From the NCBI GenBank assembly GCA_026005175.1, contig BPKO01000003.1:124001-188000 (forward strand): a stretch of 64,000 nucleotides of DNA. Reading direction: 5' to 3'. The notes under the pieces were generated by a model. It was not told the origin of the DNA. It did not search any database and was given only the letters and a program-made list of their open reading frames with translations. Source of the DNA: Candidatus Tectimicrobiota bacterium (GTDB taxonomy: Bacteria > Tectomicrobia > Entotheonellia > Entotheonellales > Entotheonellaceae). Position numbers and translations under genes: made by a program. Of this stretch, positions 27,151 to 36,329 are shown piece after piece (position 1 is the first letter of the stretch; each line of letters opens with the position of its first letter).

Positions 27151-28236
27151 ATGGCTGTACCCAGGCTTGTTCTGACTTGCTTCTTGTGCGGTGGTCTGGT
27201 AGCCGGCCTGCTGCTGGGGGCAACGCCGGCCTCGCCACCCCTGTGGCACGCAACCGACGCCGCCCAGGCGCCGCCGCCACTGCACCAGCTCAATGCGGCA
27301 CTGGTTTCTCTGGCGCAGCAGCTGCTGCCGGCGGTGGTGAGCCTCAAAGTCCACCTCAAAGACGCCAAGCAGGCCCTCCCCCCGGACCATCCTGCCGTGC
27401 CGGAAGCGCCGCGCCCCTTTGTCACTGGCAGTGGCTTCATCATCCGTGCCGACGGCTTGGCGCTTACCAATTACCATGTCGTCGAAGACGCCACCACCAT
27501 CGAGGTGCGCCTGTACGACGGCCGCACGACCACGGCGACCGTCATCGGCCGCGATCCGGTGGGCGACATCGCCCTGCTGCGCCTGGCCACTGAGCAACCG
27601 CTGCCGGTGGCGCCGCTGGGCAGCTCTGCCGCTTTGCAAGTAGGCGAGCTGGTGGTGGCGATTGGCAGCCCCTTTGGCTTCGACCACACCGTGACGCTGG
27701 GCATCGTGAGCGCCGTGGCCCGTAACTTCCTTCGCTCGGGCGTCGTCGGGGGGTACATCCAGACCGACGCCTCGATCAACACCGGCAACAGCGGCGGCCC
27801 CCTGGTCAACATGCGCGGAGAAGTGGTGGGCATCAACACCGCCACGGTGGGGCGCGGCGAGCTGGGGTTTGCCATTCCCATCGACGCCGTGAAGGCCGTC
27901 CTGCCGCAGCTGTACACCACCGGGCAGGTGCAGCGCGGCTGGCTGGGGGTGCAAATTCGGCCGCTGGATGCCGATAAGGCCCGGGAGCTCGGCCTTGCCG
28001 CCCCGCGTGGCGCCTACGTGCACGGCGTGCTCGAGGCGCAGCCGGCGCAGCGCGCCGGCCTGCTTGCCGGAGACGTCATCCTGCGCTTTGACGGGCAGGA
28101 GGTGGCCACGCCTTTTGACTTGCAGCGGCTGGTGGCCGCTACCCCGGTGGGCAAAACGGTGCAAGTGGAGGTTTGGCGGAAGCAGGCGCGGCTTACTGTG
28201 TCCCTCACCGTGGGCCGCATGCCAGAGCAGCGCTGA
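27151..28236 (+). CDS. HtrA/DegP-type trypsin-like serine protease with one PDZ domain
   Basis: 361 residues: an N-terminal signal or anchor helix (LVLTCFLCGGLVAGLLLGA), an S1C protease domain (residues ~55-240) with the catalytic triad visible as His in TNYHVVED, Asp in DPVGDIALLR and Ser in NTGNSGGPLVN, and one PDZ domain (~255-350). It should be a periplasmic quality-control protease, closer to DegS or single-PDZ HtrA than to two-PDZ DegP. Stand-alone gene behind an extended -10 promoter. Confidence 0.93.
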   Translation: MAVPRLVLTCFLCGGLVAGLLLGATPASPPLWHATDAAQAPPPLHQLNAALVSLAQQLLPAVVSLKVHLKDAKQALPPDHPAVPEAPRPFVTGSGFIIRADGLALTNYHVVEDATTIEVRLYDGRTTTATVIGRDPVGDIALLRLATEQPLPVAPLGSSAALQVGELVVAIGSPFGFDHTVTLGIVSAVARNFLRSGVVGGYIQTDASINTGNSGGPLVNMRGEVVGINTATVGRGELGFAIPIDAVKAVLPQLYTTGQVQRGWLGVQIRPLDADKARELGLAAPRGAYVHGVLEAQPAQRAGLLAGDVILRFDGQEVATPFDLQRLVAATPVGKTVQVEVWRKQARLTVSLTVGRMPEQR

Positions 28237-28250
28237 CGCCACCCGCTGCC

Positions 28251-28279
28251 TTGTCTTCTTAAGCAATCCCCGTTATAGT
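28251..28279 (+). promoter_or_regulatory. sigma-70 promoter of the sulfurtransferase gene
   Basis: TTGTCT at 28251-28256, 17-bp spacer, TATAGT at 28274-28279, 63 bases before the start codon. Confidence 0.65.
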
Positions 28280-28342
28280 CACCAGTAGTACCACGCAAGC
28301 GTCCGACTTCCTGTAACCCCTGCCAGCATGAAGGAGCGGAGT

Positions 28343-29185
28343 ATGGCCGAGTACGCGCATCCCGAGGTGCTCGTCACCACCGCCTGGGTTGACCAGCACC
28401 GTAACGACCCCAATGTCCGCATTGTCGAAGTCGACGTGGACACCACCGCGTACGAGCAAGGCCACATTCCCGGGGCCATCGCCTGGAACTGGACAACCCA
28501 GCTCTGCGACACGGTGCGCCGTGACATCATCCCCAAGGACCAGTTCGAACGCCTGATGGGTCAGTCCGGCATCAGCAACGACACTACCGTGATTCTCTAT
28601 GGTGACAACAACAACTGGTTTGCTGCCTGGGCCTTCTGGCAGATGAAAATTTACGGCCACGCCGACGTGCGGCTGATGAACGGCGGGCGCAAGAAGTGGA
28701 TCGAAGAAGGACGCCCGCTGACCACGGAAGTGCCCCAGGTGTCGCCGACCACCTACCGGGCCAAGGATCCCGACTTCTCGATCCGTGCCTACTTGCCCGA
28801 AGTGCGCAGCGCCATGGAGGCCCGCAGCGCTTCGCTCATCGACGTGCGCAGCCCGCAGGAGTTTACCGGCGAGATCCTGGCGCCGCCGGGGCTGCCCGAG
28901 ACCTGCCAGCGCGGCGGCCACATTCCGGGCGCCAAGAACATCCCCTGGGGCCTGGCCTGCAATGAGGACGGCACCTTCAAGTCGGCCGACGAACTCAAGG
29001 CTCTCTACGAGGCCCAGGGCGTGACACCCGACAAGCCGGCGATTGCGTACTGCCGCATTGGCGAGCGCTCGAGCCACACCTGGTTCGTCCTCAAGTACCT
29101 CTTGGGCTACCCGGAAGTCAAAAACTACGACGGCTCCTGGACCGAGTGGGGCAACCTGGTCGGGGTGCCGGTGGAGAAACCGTAA
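28343..29185 (+). CDS. thiosulfate/3-mercaptopyruvate sulfurtransferase (tandem rhodanese)
   Basis: 280 residues with two rhodanese domains (~1-130 and ~150-280). The C-terminal one carries the active-site cysteine in [10 protein letters not shown]; the CxxGxRS shape is near that of thiosulfate sulfurtransferases (CRKGVTA) and mercaptopyruvate enzymes (CGSGVTA) without matching either. It is cytosolic and moves a sulfane sulfur to cyanide, thiols or a protein acceptor. The ATG at 28343 has AAGGAG eight bases upstream. A 79-residue protein follows 15 bases downstream. Confidence 0.9.
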   Translation: MAEYAHPEVLVTTAWVDQHRNDPNVRIVEVDVDTTAYEQGHIPGAIAWNWTTQLCDTVRRDIIPKDQFERLMGQSGISNDTTVILYGDNNNWFAAWAFWQMKIYGHADVRLMNGGRKKWIEEGRPLTTEVPQVSPTTYRAKDPDFSIRAYLPEVRSAMEARSASLIDVRSPQEFTGEILAPPGLPETCQRGGHIPGAKNIPWGLACNEDGTFKSADELKALYEAQGVTPDKPAIAYCRIGERSSHTWFVLKYLLGYPEVKNYDGSWTEWGNLVGVPVEKP

Positions 29186-29200
29186 GGCAAGGAGAGAGGT

Positions 29201-29440
29201 ATGGCGGAAGCAGCAACCCTGCGGCCTGAGCAGTACGTGCGCCGCCGCGAGCAGCTGGCGGGCTGGGAAGTCAACGTCGTCTCGTACAAGCTGGGCGACA
29301 AGTTTCTCTGCGAAGTCGACAACGTCAGCCCCGGGGCGATTATCGCCCGTGGGCAAGGAGCCACACGCGAAGAAGCGGAATCCCAAGCCCTCGCGCAGGC
29401 CCGCGAGCGCCTGGCGCGCACGCGGCGCTTCCCCACTTAA
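29201..29440 (+). CDS. small hypothetical protein downstream of the sulfurtransferase
   Basis: 79 residues, soluble. The middle (GWEVNVVSYKLGDKFLCEVDNVSPGAIIARGQG) looks like a small beta sheet followed by a helix (TREEAESQALAQARERLARTR), the arrangement of a dsRBD-like or HicB-like fold. One cysteine in FLCEVD could be a persulfide acceptor, but this is speculation. AAGGAGAGAGG precedes the ATG. It is in one operon with the sulfurtransferase and overlaps the convergent transglutaminase gene by four bases. Confidence 0.7.
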   Translation: MAEAATLRPEQYVRRREQLAGWEVNVVSYKLGDKFLCEVDNVSPGAIIARGQGATREEAESQALAQARERLARTRRFPT

Positions 29441-30306
29441 GTAGGGGGAGCCGAAACCTCGGCGCCAGCGACCTGCAGGCGAATCGTGGCCTGTAGGGAA
29501 GAGGTGGCGCCGGTGCCGCGGAAGGTGCCGGTAAGGGGGGCGGCGTCCTGCGGCGTGCGGCCGGCAGCCAGGGCCACGTGGCGGTCGGCCACCGCCAGCC
29601 CCAGGCTGGGATCGTAGCCGCGCCACCCGGCCCCCGGCAAGTAGACCTCGGCCCAGGCGTGCAGCTGGTGCTCCTTTGGTGGTACTTCGCCTTCGTGGTA
29701 ACCGCTGACAAAGCGCGCCGCCAAGCCCACGGCGCGGCAAGCCTCGAGAAAAAGCACGGCCAGGTCGCGGCAGGCGCCGCGGCGCTGCGCCAGGGTTTGG
29801 GCGGCCGGCCAGGGCTCGCCGCGGGGGCGGACTACCTGTGTGCAGTGCTCGGCAATGCGCCGCGCCAGGGTGCTGAGAAACGCCACGGTGGCGCCGCCCA
29901 CTTCGTGCAGCACGGCGCGGGCAAAGTCGGCAACCGCGGCCGCCGGCGCCAGGGGCTGGCAGTAGGGGGCAAGGACGGCGCGCTGGGCTTCGGCATACGC
30001 AAAGGGCAACGTCACCGCCGTCGCCGCGAGCACGTAGTCAAAGGGGTTGGCCCGCAGCGTCTCTACTTCTGCCGTCGCGGTCACGGTAAGGTAGTGGTGC
30101 AGACCGGTGAACCATACGCTGGCCGTGGCATTGCCGTCGAGGTCAATGCACTCTGAGAGCCCGGCGGGCGGCGGGTCGACTTGCAGGCGGAAGTGGTGTA
30201 GGCGCTGCCAGCTGTCGCAGCGCGGGCGCAGGCGCACCGTCAGAGGTTCGAGAAACACCGGCCGGCTGTAGGTGTAGGCCAGCGTGTGGGTGATGGCAAA
30301 GCGCAT
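29437..30306 (-). CDS. transglutaminase-like cysteine protease family protein (Anbu operon)
   Basis: 289 residues with the bacterial transglutaminase-like N-terminal region (RFAITHTLAYTYSRPVFLEPLTVRLRPR) and a transglutaminase core with Cys in RRGACRDLAV, His in QLHAWAEVYLP and Asp in GYDPSLG. This is the transglutaminase family seen beside alpha-E and ATP-grasp genes. The ATG at 30306 comes one base after the Anbu stop. It is the last gene of the operon and most likely hydrolyses or modifies the peptide handled by it. Confidence 0.9.
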   Translation of the reverse strand: MRFAITHTLAYTYSRPVFLEPLTVRLRPRCDSWQRLHHFRLQVDPPPAGLSECIDLDGNATASVWFTGLHHYLTVTATAEVETLRANPFDYVLAATAVTLPFAYAEAQRAVLAPYCQPLAPAAAVADFARAVLHEVGGATVAFLSTLARRIAEHCTQVVRPRGEPWPAAQTLAQRRGACRDLAVLFLEACRAVGLAARFVSGYHEGEVPPKEHQLHAWAEVYLPGAGWRGYDPSLGLAVADRHVALAAGRTPQDAAPLTGTFRGTGATSSLQATIRLQVAGAEVSAPPT

Positions 30307-30307
30307 G

Positions 30308-31057
30308 TCACGACACCGGGGCGGGGGCCAGCAGCGGCACTTTGGCAAGGGCCTGCTGCACCCAGGCCGAGGGCAGCTCGGCCACCGCTTGCCGTAGCCG
30401 TTCTTGCCACCAGTTCGACACCGCGATGAGGTCCTGGCGCTCGTAGCGGTGCTCGACCATCACGTACGTTCCTTTGCGGTAAATCACCACGTCGAGCGGG
30501 AAATCGACGTCGGTGGCGCTGGTGCGCGTGGCGTCAAAAGCCAGGTAGCCGATTTTGAGGGCGTCGGCCAGCGAGGCCTCGTAGTCAAGGGCACGGTCGA
30601 GCAGCGGCTTGCCGTAGCCCGACTCGCCGATGATGTGATACGGGGTGCCTTCGGTGATTTCCACCCAGTTGCCTTCCGGATAGAGCAAGTACAGCTTGTG
30701 CTCGCGGTCGTTTTCCAGCTGGCCGCCCACCAGGGAATAGAGGGTAAAAGGCAGGCCACTTTCTTGCAGCGCTTTTTTGTCCTCCGCCGCCACCCGCCGC
30801 ACCTGGGCGGCAAAGGCGTTGACGGCTTTGTAGAGCTTGTCAAAGGTCTCGCCGCTGGCCTCGATCACCTCCTCGAAGTAAGTCACCGCCTTGTCCCGCA
30901 CCGAGCGCAGCCCCGAGGTCATGAGGAACATGGAGTGGCGGCCGTGCTGGTGCACCGACACCTTGCGCGCCGTGATCCTTTCGGCACCAGAAGTCACGCG
31001 CGTGTCGGCGATCGCCACCAGGCCCTCGCGCACTTTCATTCCCAAGCAGAAGGTCAT
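30308..31057 (-). CDS. Anbu (ancestral beta-subunit) proteasome homologue
   Basis: 249 residues of the 20S-type N-terminal nucleophile fold. The chain starts [24 protein letters not shown], so removal of Met exposes Thr as the N-terminal nucleophile; Asp in ADTR and the Lys in ARKVSV fall where proteasomal Asp17/Lys33 are expected. Family members are known as Anbu (COG3484) and are mostly encoded with a transglutaminase, an alpha-E protein and a circularly permuted ATP-grasp, as here. It overlaps the alpha-E gene by four bases. No ATPase unfoldase gene is present, in line with other Anbu loci. Confidence 0.92.
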   Translation of the reverse strand: MTFCLGMKVREGLVAIADTRVTSGAERITARKVSVHQHGRHSMFLMTSGLRSVRDKAVTYFEEVIEASGETFDKLYKAVNAFAAQVRRVAAEDKKALQESGLPFTLYSLVGGQLENDREHKLYLLYPEGNWVEITEGTPYHIIGESGYGKPLLDRALDYEASLADALKIGYLAFDATRTSATDVDFPLDVVIYRKGTYVMVEHRYERQDLIAVSNWWQERLRQAVAELPSAWVQQALAKVPLLAPAPVS

Positions 31058-32038
31058 AGGCGGCCTCGCGGATAGAGCAAGGAAGGCTCGAGAGGGCGCA
31101 GGGCAAAAAAGGTCTCGAAAATGGCATCGCCCACGCCGTTAAGCCTGGCCTGCAAGGCGTCGAGGAACTCGTGCAGGCCGCCGGCAATGATGTCCTGGAT
31201 CTGGGCGTAATCCAGCTCGGCCCGCAGGCGTCCCAGGCGCCGCTCGGCGGCGTTGCTAAACGTGCCCGGTGGCGAGCCGGAAATGGCGTGGAGCGATTCC
31301 TGCGCTTTTACCAGGCAGTGGTGGATGGCCCGCGGAAACTCGCGGTCTAAGATAAGAAACTCGGCAATGCGATCCGGCCGCAGCCGTCCGTGCCGCTTGC
31401 GATACATCTCGAGAGCACTGGCCGACTTGAGCACCGCCGCCCACTGGATGTCGTCAAACGGCGTGCCCACGTCGGCCACCGAAGGCAAGAGAATGAAGTA
31501 CTTTACGTCGAGCAGGCGCGACGTCTTGTCGGCACGCTCCAGCATGCGCCCCAGGCGACTGAAGTGCCAGGCCTCGCCGTGCGTCATGGTGGTGTCGGTA
31601 ATGCCGACAAAGAGGTGGCTGGCCATTTTCACCGCGGTAAAAAAGGCGTGCGGCTCTTCCATCGCCCGCCCGCTTGCCGCTGCTTCCCGCACCATCAGGT
31701 AGAAGCTGTTGACTTGCTCCCACATCTCCGACGAGATCACCTCGCGCACCGTGCGCGCGTTGTCGCGCGCTTTTTGGATGCAGGCGACGATGGAGTTGGG
31801 GTAGTCGGCGTCAAAGGTGAGAAAACCGATCACGCTTTCCTTGCTCGGTGCGCCGTAGCGCGCTTCAAAGAGGGCGCGGTCTCCCGAGATGTCCACCAGC
31901 GGCCCCCCACTGCTCGCCGCTGTCTTGGGGCAAGTCGAGCATCAGGTGCAGGTTGACGTCGACAAAGCGCGCCACGTTTTCTGCCCGTTCGATGTAGCGG
32001 CTCATCCAGTAAACGGCGTCGGCGACACGACTGAGCAC
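31054..32038 (-). CDS. alpha-E domain protein (DUF403), frameshifted
   Basis: The reconstructed product is 327 residues and all-helical, starting [35 protein letters not shown], characteristic of the alpha-E family; [13 protein letters not shown] and [19 protein letters not shown] are later landmarks. GTG start with AGGGG upstream. The run of six C at 31903-31908 has one base too many: without it [14 protein letters not shown] reads through. Alpha-E proteins accompany ATP-grasp ligases and transglutaminases and are thought to work in making or trimming a peptide; the substrate is unknown. Confidence 0.88.
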
Positions 32039-32048
32039 CGCTTTGCCC

Positions 32049-33480
32049 CTACGACAGCACCCAGGTGTCTTTGCTGCCCCCGCCTTGCGAGGAGTTAACC
32101 ACCAGCGAACCCTTGCGCAGCGCCACGCGCGTCAAGCCCCCCGGCAGCACGTAGAGCTTTTCGCCGTAAAGCACAAACGGACGCAGGTCCACGTGCCGGC
32201 CCTCGAAGCGGTCCTCGACGATCACCGGGGCGCGCGACAGGGTTAGGGTGGGCTGGGCGATGTACGCGCGGGGGTCGGCGGCGATGCGGGCGGCAAAGGC
32301 CTCGCGCTCGGCGGCGGTGGCGTGCGGGCCGATGAGCATGCCGTAGCCTCCCGAGGCATTGACCATTTTCACCACCAGCTTGTCGAGGTTGGCCAGCACG
32401 TGGCGCCGCTGCTTCTCATCCCAGCAGATGTACGTCGGCACGTTGGGCAAGATGGGGTCCTCGCCGAGGTAGTAGCGAATGATCTGCGGCACGTAGGCGT
32501 AAATCGCCTTGTCGTCGGCAATGCCCGTGCCCGGGGCGTTGGCCAGGGCCACGCGGCCGGCGCGGTACACCTCCATCAGCCCCGGTACCCCCAGCAGCGA
32601 GTCGGCGCGAAACGTAAGCGGGTCGAGGAAGTCATCGTCGATACGGCGGTAGATGACGTCAACGCGCTGGAAGCCCTTGGTGGTGCGCATCCACACAAAG
32701 CCGTCGGCCGCTACCAAGTCGCGGCCTTCGACGAGCTCTATGCCCATCTGCTGCGCCAGAAAGGCGTGCTCGAAGTAGGCGGCGTTGTAGATTCCCGGGG
32801 TAAGCACCACCACCGTGGGGGGTGGCGATCCCGGCCGGGGCCAGCGATTGCAGCGTCTCCAGGAGGCGGCTGGGATAGTCGTCGACCGGCCGCACCCGGG
32901 ATGCCTCAAAGACTTGGGGAAAGGTGCGCTTGAGCACCTGGCGGTTTTCCAGCACGTACGACACCCCCGAGGGGCAGCGCAGGTTGTCTTCGAGCACGTA
33001 GAGCTGCCCGTCGCGGTCGCGCACCAAGTCGGTGCCCACGATGTGGATCCACACCCCGCGTGGCGGCGACAGCCCCAGACACGGGGGGCGAAAGCTCTGC
33101 GCCGAAGCGATGAGCTCCGCCGGCACCACCCCGTCTTTGAGGATCTTCTGGGCGTGGTAGACATCGTCGAGAAAGAGGTTCAGCGCCTCGATACGCTGCC
33201 GCAGGCCGCGCTCGATGCGCTGCCACTCTTGGGCTTCGACGATGCGGGGGATGATGTCAAAAGGGAAAATGCGCTCGCTGCCTGCGGCCTCGCCGTAAAC
33301 GTTGAAAGTGATGCCCATGAGCAGCAAGGCGCGCTCTGCGGCCCGCTGCCGCCGTAGCAACTCGCCTTCGGGCAGGGCATCGAGCCGCTGCACCAGCAGC
33401 GCCGCGCCCGGCCGCGGCCGGCCGCGCGCCTCGAACATCTCGTCGTAAAAGTCGCCTGGGTCGTAGTCAGAAAACTTCAT
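32049..33480 (-). CDS. circularly permuted ATP-grasp protein (COG2308 type), frameshifted
   Basis: The reconstructed product is 476 residues. Landmarks of the family: [39 protein letters not shown] (the nucleotide-binding region in permuted position), [39 protein letters not shown] and a C-terminal [20 protein letters not shown]-grasp enzymes of this type are predicted carboxylate-amine ligases that form a peptide bond. One base too many in the six-G run at 32817-32822 breaks the frame between ..GIATP and TVVVLTPG. First large gene of the Anbu operon, 24 bases after the FmdB-type gene. Confidence 0.9.
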
Positions 33481-33504
33481 TGCCCCATCACCGCCCCAGC
33501 GCCG

Positions 33505-33735
33505 TCAGCCCCCCGCGCCATCCAGGGCACAGGCGCCCGGGCCGCGGGGATCCCCGCAGGTGCGGCACGGCCCCGGCGACGGCGTCTCGGCGTGCTTGCC
33601 GGCCACAGCAAAAACCGAAAGCAGGCGCTGCAGGCGGGAACTGTGGCAAGCAGGGCAAACGGGCTGCTGCGTGCCGTGCACGATAACCTCGAAGCGATGG
33701 TCACACGCCTGACAGTGGTACTCCAAGATAGGCAT
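33505..33735 (-). CDS. FmdB-type zinc-ribbon protein
   Basis: 76 residues beginning MPILEYHCQACDHRFEV, with a second knuckle PVCPACHS, the standard FmdB_1 zinc ribbon, then a Gly/Pro/Cys-rich tail with a further CRTCGDP. AAGGAGGAGG stands directly in front of the ATG. It lies 24 bases ahead of the ATP-grasp gene and may be the first gene of the Anbu operon. Confidence 0.8.
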   Translation of the reverse strand: MPILEYHCQACDHRFEVIVHGTQQPVCPACHSSRLQRLLSVFAVAGKHAETPSPGPCRTCGDPRGPGACALDGAGG

Positions 33736-33921
33736 GGCCTCCTCCTTGCAAGGCGGCACCGTTTCGCCGCCAATCGCCACAGCCACGGTCACACCCGTCG
33801 ATTCTAGCCAGGGAGCCCGGAGCCTGCAAGACCCCTGCCAGCGCTGGCCGGCCCGCTCTCCAGGCCATCGCCTCAAGGGGCGGAATTTCAAGGACTTAGG
33901 GGCGAGCGCTGGCAGCCCGGC

Positions 33922-33950
33922 TTGCCATCGCGGCGCCGACAACGTATGAT
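33922..33950 (+). promoter_or_regulatory. sigma-70 promoter of otsAB
   Basis: TTGCCA at 33922-33927, 17-bp spacer, TATGAT at 33945-33950. It implies a 5' leader of about 135 bases. A separate TTGACA at 33968 has no matching -10. The 357-base gap between the FmdB gene and otsA holds nothing else that I can support. Confidence 0.55.
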
Positions 33951-34092
33951 GTAGGGTGTCAGCCTACTTGACAAACAGCTCAGGACGGCTTGGCCCGGCT
34001 CGGCCCCGGGCTGCGAATGCTGGATGGCCGAGTCTTTGAGGTTTTCAGGCGCCTGGGGGCATTCCATACCCTCTGCCAAAGGAGATGGTGCC

Positions 34093-36327
34093 ATGCCCTC
34101 CCGCGCACATACCACCTCTCGGTTGCTCATCGTCTCCAATCGCCTGCCGGTGACGATCAAAACGGGGTCTGATGGCGAGATCGCGATCGAGCGCAGCTCG
34201 GGCGGTCTGGCCACGGCCCTGGCCCGCGTTCACCTGGGACGCGACAGCCTGTGGATCGGCTGGCCCGGCGAGCACTTCCGCACCGCTGCCCTGCGGCGGC
34301 GCGTAGAGCGCCTGCTGCGCGAAGAGTACCGCTGCGTGCCCGTCTTTCTGAGCGCCCGCGACATTCACCGCTACTACCACGGCTTTAGCAACCGGGCGCT
34401 CTGGCCGCTGTTTCACTCTTTTCAGACCTACTTCTCCTTCAGCGAGGAGGAGTGGGAGTCCTATGCCCACGTCAACCGCCTCTTTTGCAACGCCGTGCTC
34501 GAAGAAGCCCGGGGCGACGAACTCATCTGGGTCCACGACTACCACCTTTTCTTGCTGCCGCAAATGCTGCGCCAGCATCTGCCCGAAGCCCGCATCGGCT
34601 TTTTCCTGCACACCCCCTTTCCCTCTTCGGAGACGTTTCGCGTCCTGCCCTGCCGCGAAGCCTTGCTGCGCGGGCTGCTGGGGGCCGACCTCATTGGCTT
34701 TCAGACGTTTGGCTACATGCAGAACTTCCTCTGGGCCGTCTACCGCGTGCTGGGGATCGACGCCGAAACCGGCTACCTCTCCGTAGGGGGGCGTCAGGTG
34801 GCGTTTGAAGTGCACCCCATCGGCATCGACCCCAAGCAGTTCCTCAACGCCATCCACCACGACCCCGCGACCAAGGCAGAAATCAAGCGCCTCGACAAGA
34901 GCCTGGGCCACCGCAAGCTGCTGCTGGGCATGGACCGCCTCGACTACTCCAAGGGGATTCCGGCGCGCCTGCGGGCCTACCGGCGCTTTCTGGGCACCCA
35001 TCCCGAGTGGCGCGAGCGGGTGATGCTCATCCAGGTGGCGGTGCCGTCGCGCGAGAAGCTGGTGGCCTACCAGGAGCTCAAGCGCGAGGTCGACGAGCTG
35101 GTAGGCGAAATCAACGGCGTTTACGGCACCACCACCTGGACGCCGGTGCAGTACGTGCACCGCAACCTGCCGTTCCACGAGATCTGCGCCTTGCTGCGGC
35201 GCGCCGATGTGGCGCTGGTCACCCCGTTTCGTGACGGCATGAACCTGGTGGCCAAAGAGTACGTGGCTTGCCAGGAAAACCGCCCTGGCGCCTTGATCCT
35301 CAGCGAGTTTGCCGGCGCCTCTTCGGAAATGGGAGAAGCCTTTTTCGTCAACCCCTACGACGAAGCGGGCATGGCCGAGCGCCTGCACGAGGTGCTCTCC
35401 TTGCCCGAAGACGTGCTGGCCGAGCGCATGCAGGCGCTGCACAAGCGCATCTGCGCCCACACCGTCGACGACTGGTGCGAGAACTTCCTCACCTCGCTGG
35501 CCAGTGCCCCCTCGGCGCGCGCCACGCGCCCCCTCACCGCCGTGGAGCGGCGCAAGCTGGTTGCCGCTTACCGCCGCGCCACACGCCGGGCGCTGCTCCT
35601 TGATTACGACGGCACCCTGACGCCGCTGGTCAAGCTCCGCCAGCGCGCTACGCCCTCCCCTCGCTTGCTGGCCATCCTGGCGGCCCTGCAGCGCGACCGC
35701 CGCAACGTCGTGGCGATCATCAGTGGCCGCGACCGCCACACCATGGAGCGCTGGCTCGGGGGCACCGGCTGCATCCTGATCGCCGAACACGGTGCCTGGC
35801 TGCGCGACCCCGCAGAGGGGGAGTGGCGCAAGCTACACCCGGAGCTGCGCGACGACTGGAAAGCCTCGGTGCGCCCCATCCTGGAGCGGGTGGTGGCGCA
35901 GACGCCGGGCTCGTCCCTAGAGGAGAAAGACTTCTCCCTGGTGTGGCACTACCGCACCGCTGACCCCGAGTTCGGGCTCTGGCAGGCGCGCGAGCTCTAC
36001 AGCCAGCTCCAAGGCATGCTCGCCGGCACCGGCCTGCAGGTGCAAAGCGGTAACAAAGTCATCGAAGTGAAGTGGGCCGAAGTGCACAAAGGCGCTGCCG
36101 CTGCCCACCTTCTGGAGCGAGTACAGCCGGTGGATTTTGTGCTCGCTATGGGCGACGACCGCACTGACGAGGACCTCTTTGCCGCCGTGCCGCCCGAGCA
36201 GTGGACCATCAAAGTGGGCGAGGCGTTCTCTGCCGCCCGCTTTTCCCTCCCCTCGCCTGCCGAAGTTCTTGACCTGCTGCAAGAACTCTCTGGCGAGGAG
36301 GAGAAGGCCTGTGCCCAAGACGCTTAG
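34093..36327 (+). CDS. otsAB: bifunctional trehalose-6-phosphate synthase/phosphatase
   Basis: A 744-residue fusion. Residues 1 to ~475 are a GT20 trehalose-6-phosphate synthase: SNRLPVTI at the start, IWVHDYHLFLLPQMLR, GMDRLDYSKGIPARLRAY and FRDGMNLVAKEYVACQ. Residues ~500-744 are a HAD-family trehalose-6-phosphate phosphatase: LLDYDGTLTPL with the two catalytic aspartates and AMGDDRTDEDLFAA. It makes trehalose from UDP-glucose and glucose-6-phosphate in one polypeptide. The ATG at 34093 has AAGGAG nine bases upstream. Fusions of this order are known in bacteria and usual in eukaryotes. Coupled to sthA two bases downstream. Confidence 0.95.
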   Translation: MPSRAHTTSRLLIVSNRLPVTIKTGSDGEIAIERSSGGLATALARVHLGRDSLWIGWPGEHFRTAALRRRVERLLREEYRCVPVFLSARDIHRYYHGFSNRALWPLFHSFQTYFSFSEEEWESYAHVNRLFCNAVLEEARGDELIWVHDYHLFLLPQMLRQHLPEARIGFFLHTPFPSSETFRVLPCREALLRGLLGADLIGFQTFGYMQNFLWAVYRVLGIDAETGYLSVGGRQVAFEVHPIGIDPKQFLNAIHHDPATKAEIKRLDKSLGHRKLLLGMDRLDYSKGIPARLRAYRRFLGTHPEWRERVMLIQVAVPSREKLVAYQELKREVDELVGEINGVYGTTTWTPVQYVHRNLPFHEICALLRRADVALVTPFRDGMNLVAKEYVACQENRPGALILSEFAGASSEMGEAFFVNPYDEAGMAERLHEVLSLPEDVLAERMQALHKRICAHTVDDWCENFLTSLASAPSARATRPLTAVERRKLVAAYRRATRRALLLDYDGTLTPLVKLRQRATPSPRLLAILAALQRDRRNVVAIISGRDRHTMERWLGGTGCILIAEHGAWLRDPAEGEWRKLHPELRDDWKASVRPILERVVAQTPGSSLEEKDFSLVWHYRTADPEFGLWQARELYSQLQGMLAGTGLQVQSGNKVIEVKWAEVHKGAAAAHLLERVQPVDFVLAMGDDRTDEDLFAAVPPEQWTIKVGEAFSAARFSLPSPAEVLDLLQELSGEEEKACAQDA

Positions 36328-36329
36328 CC

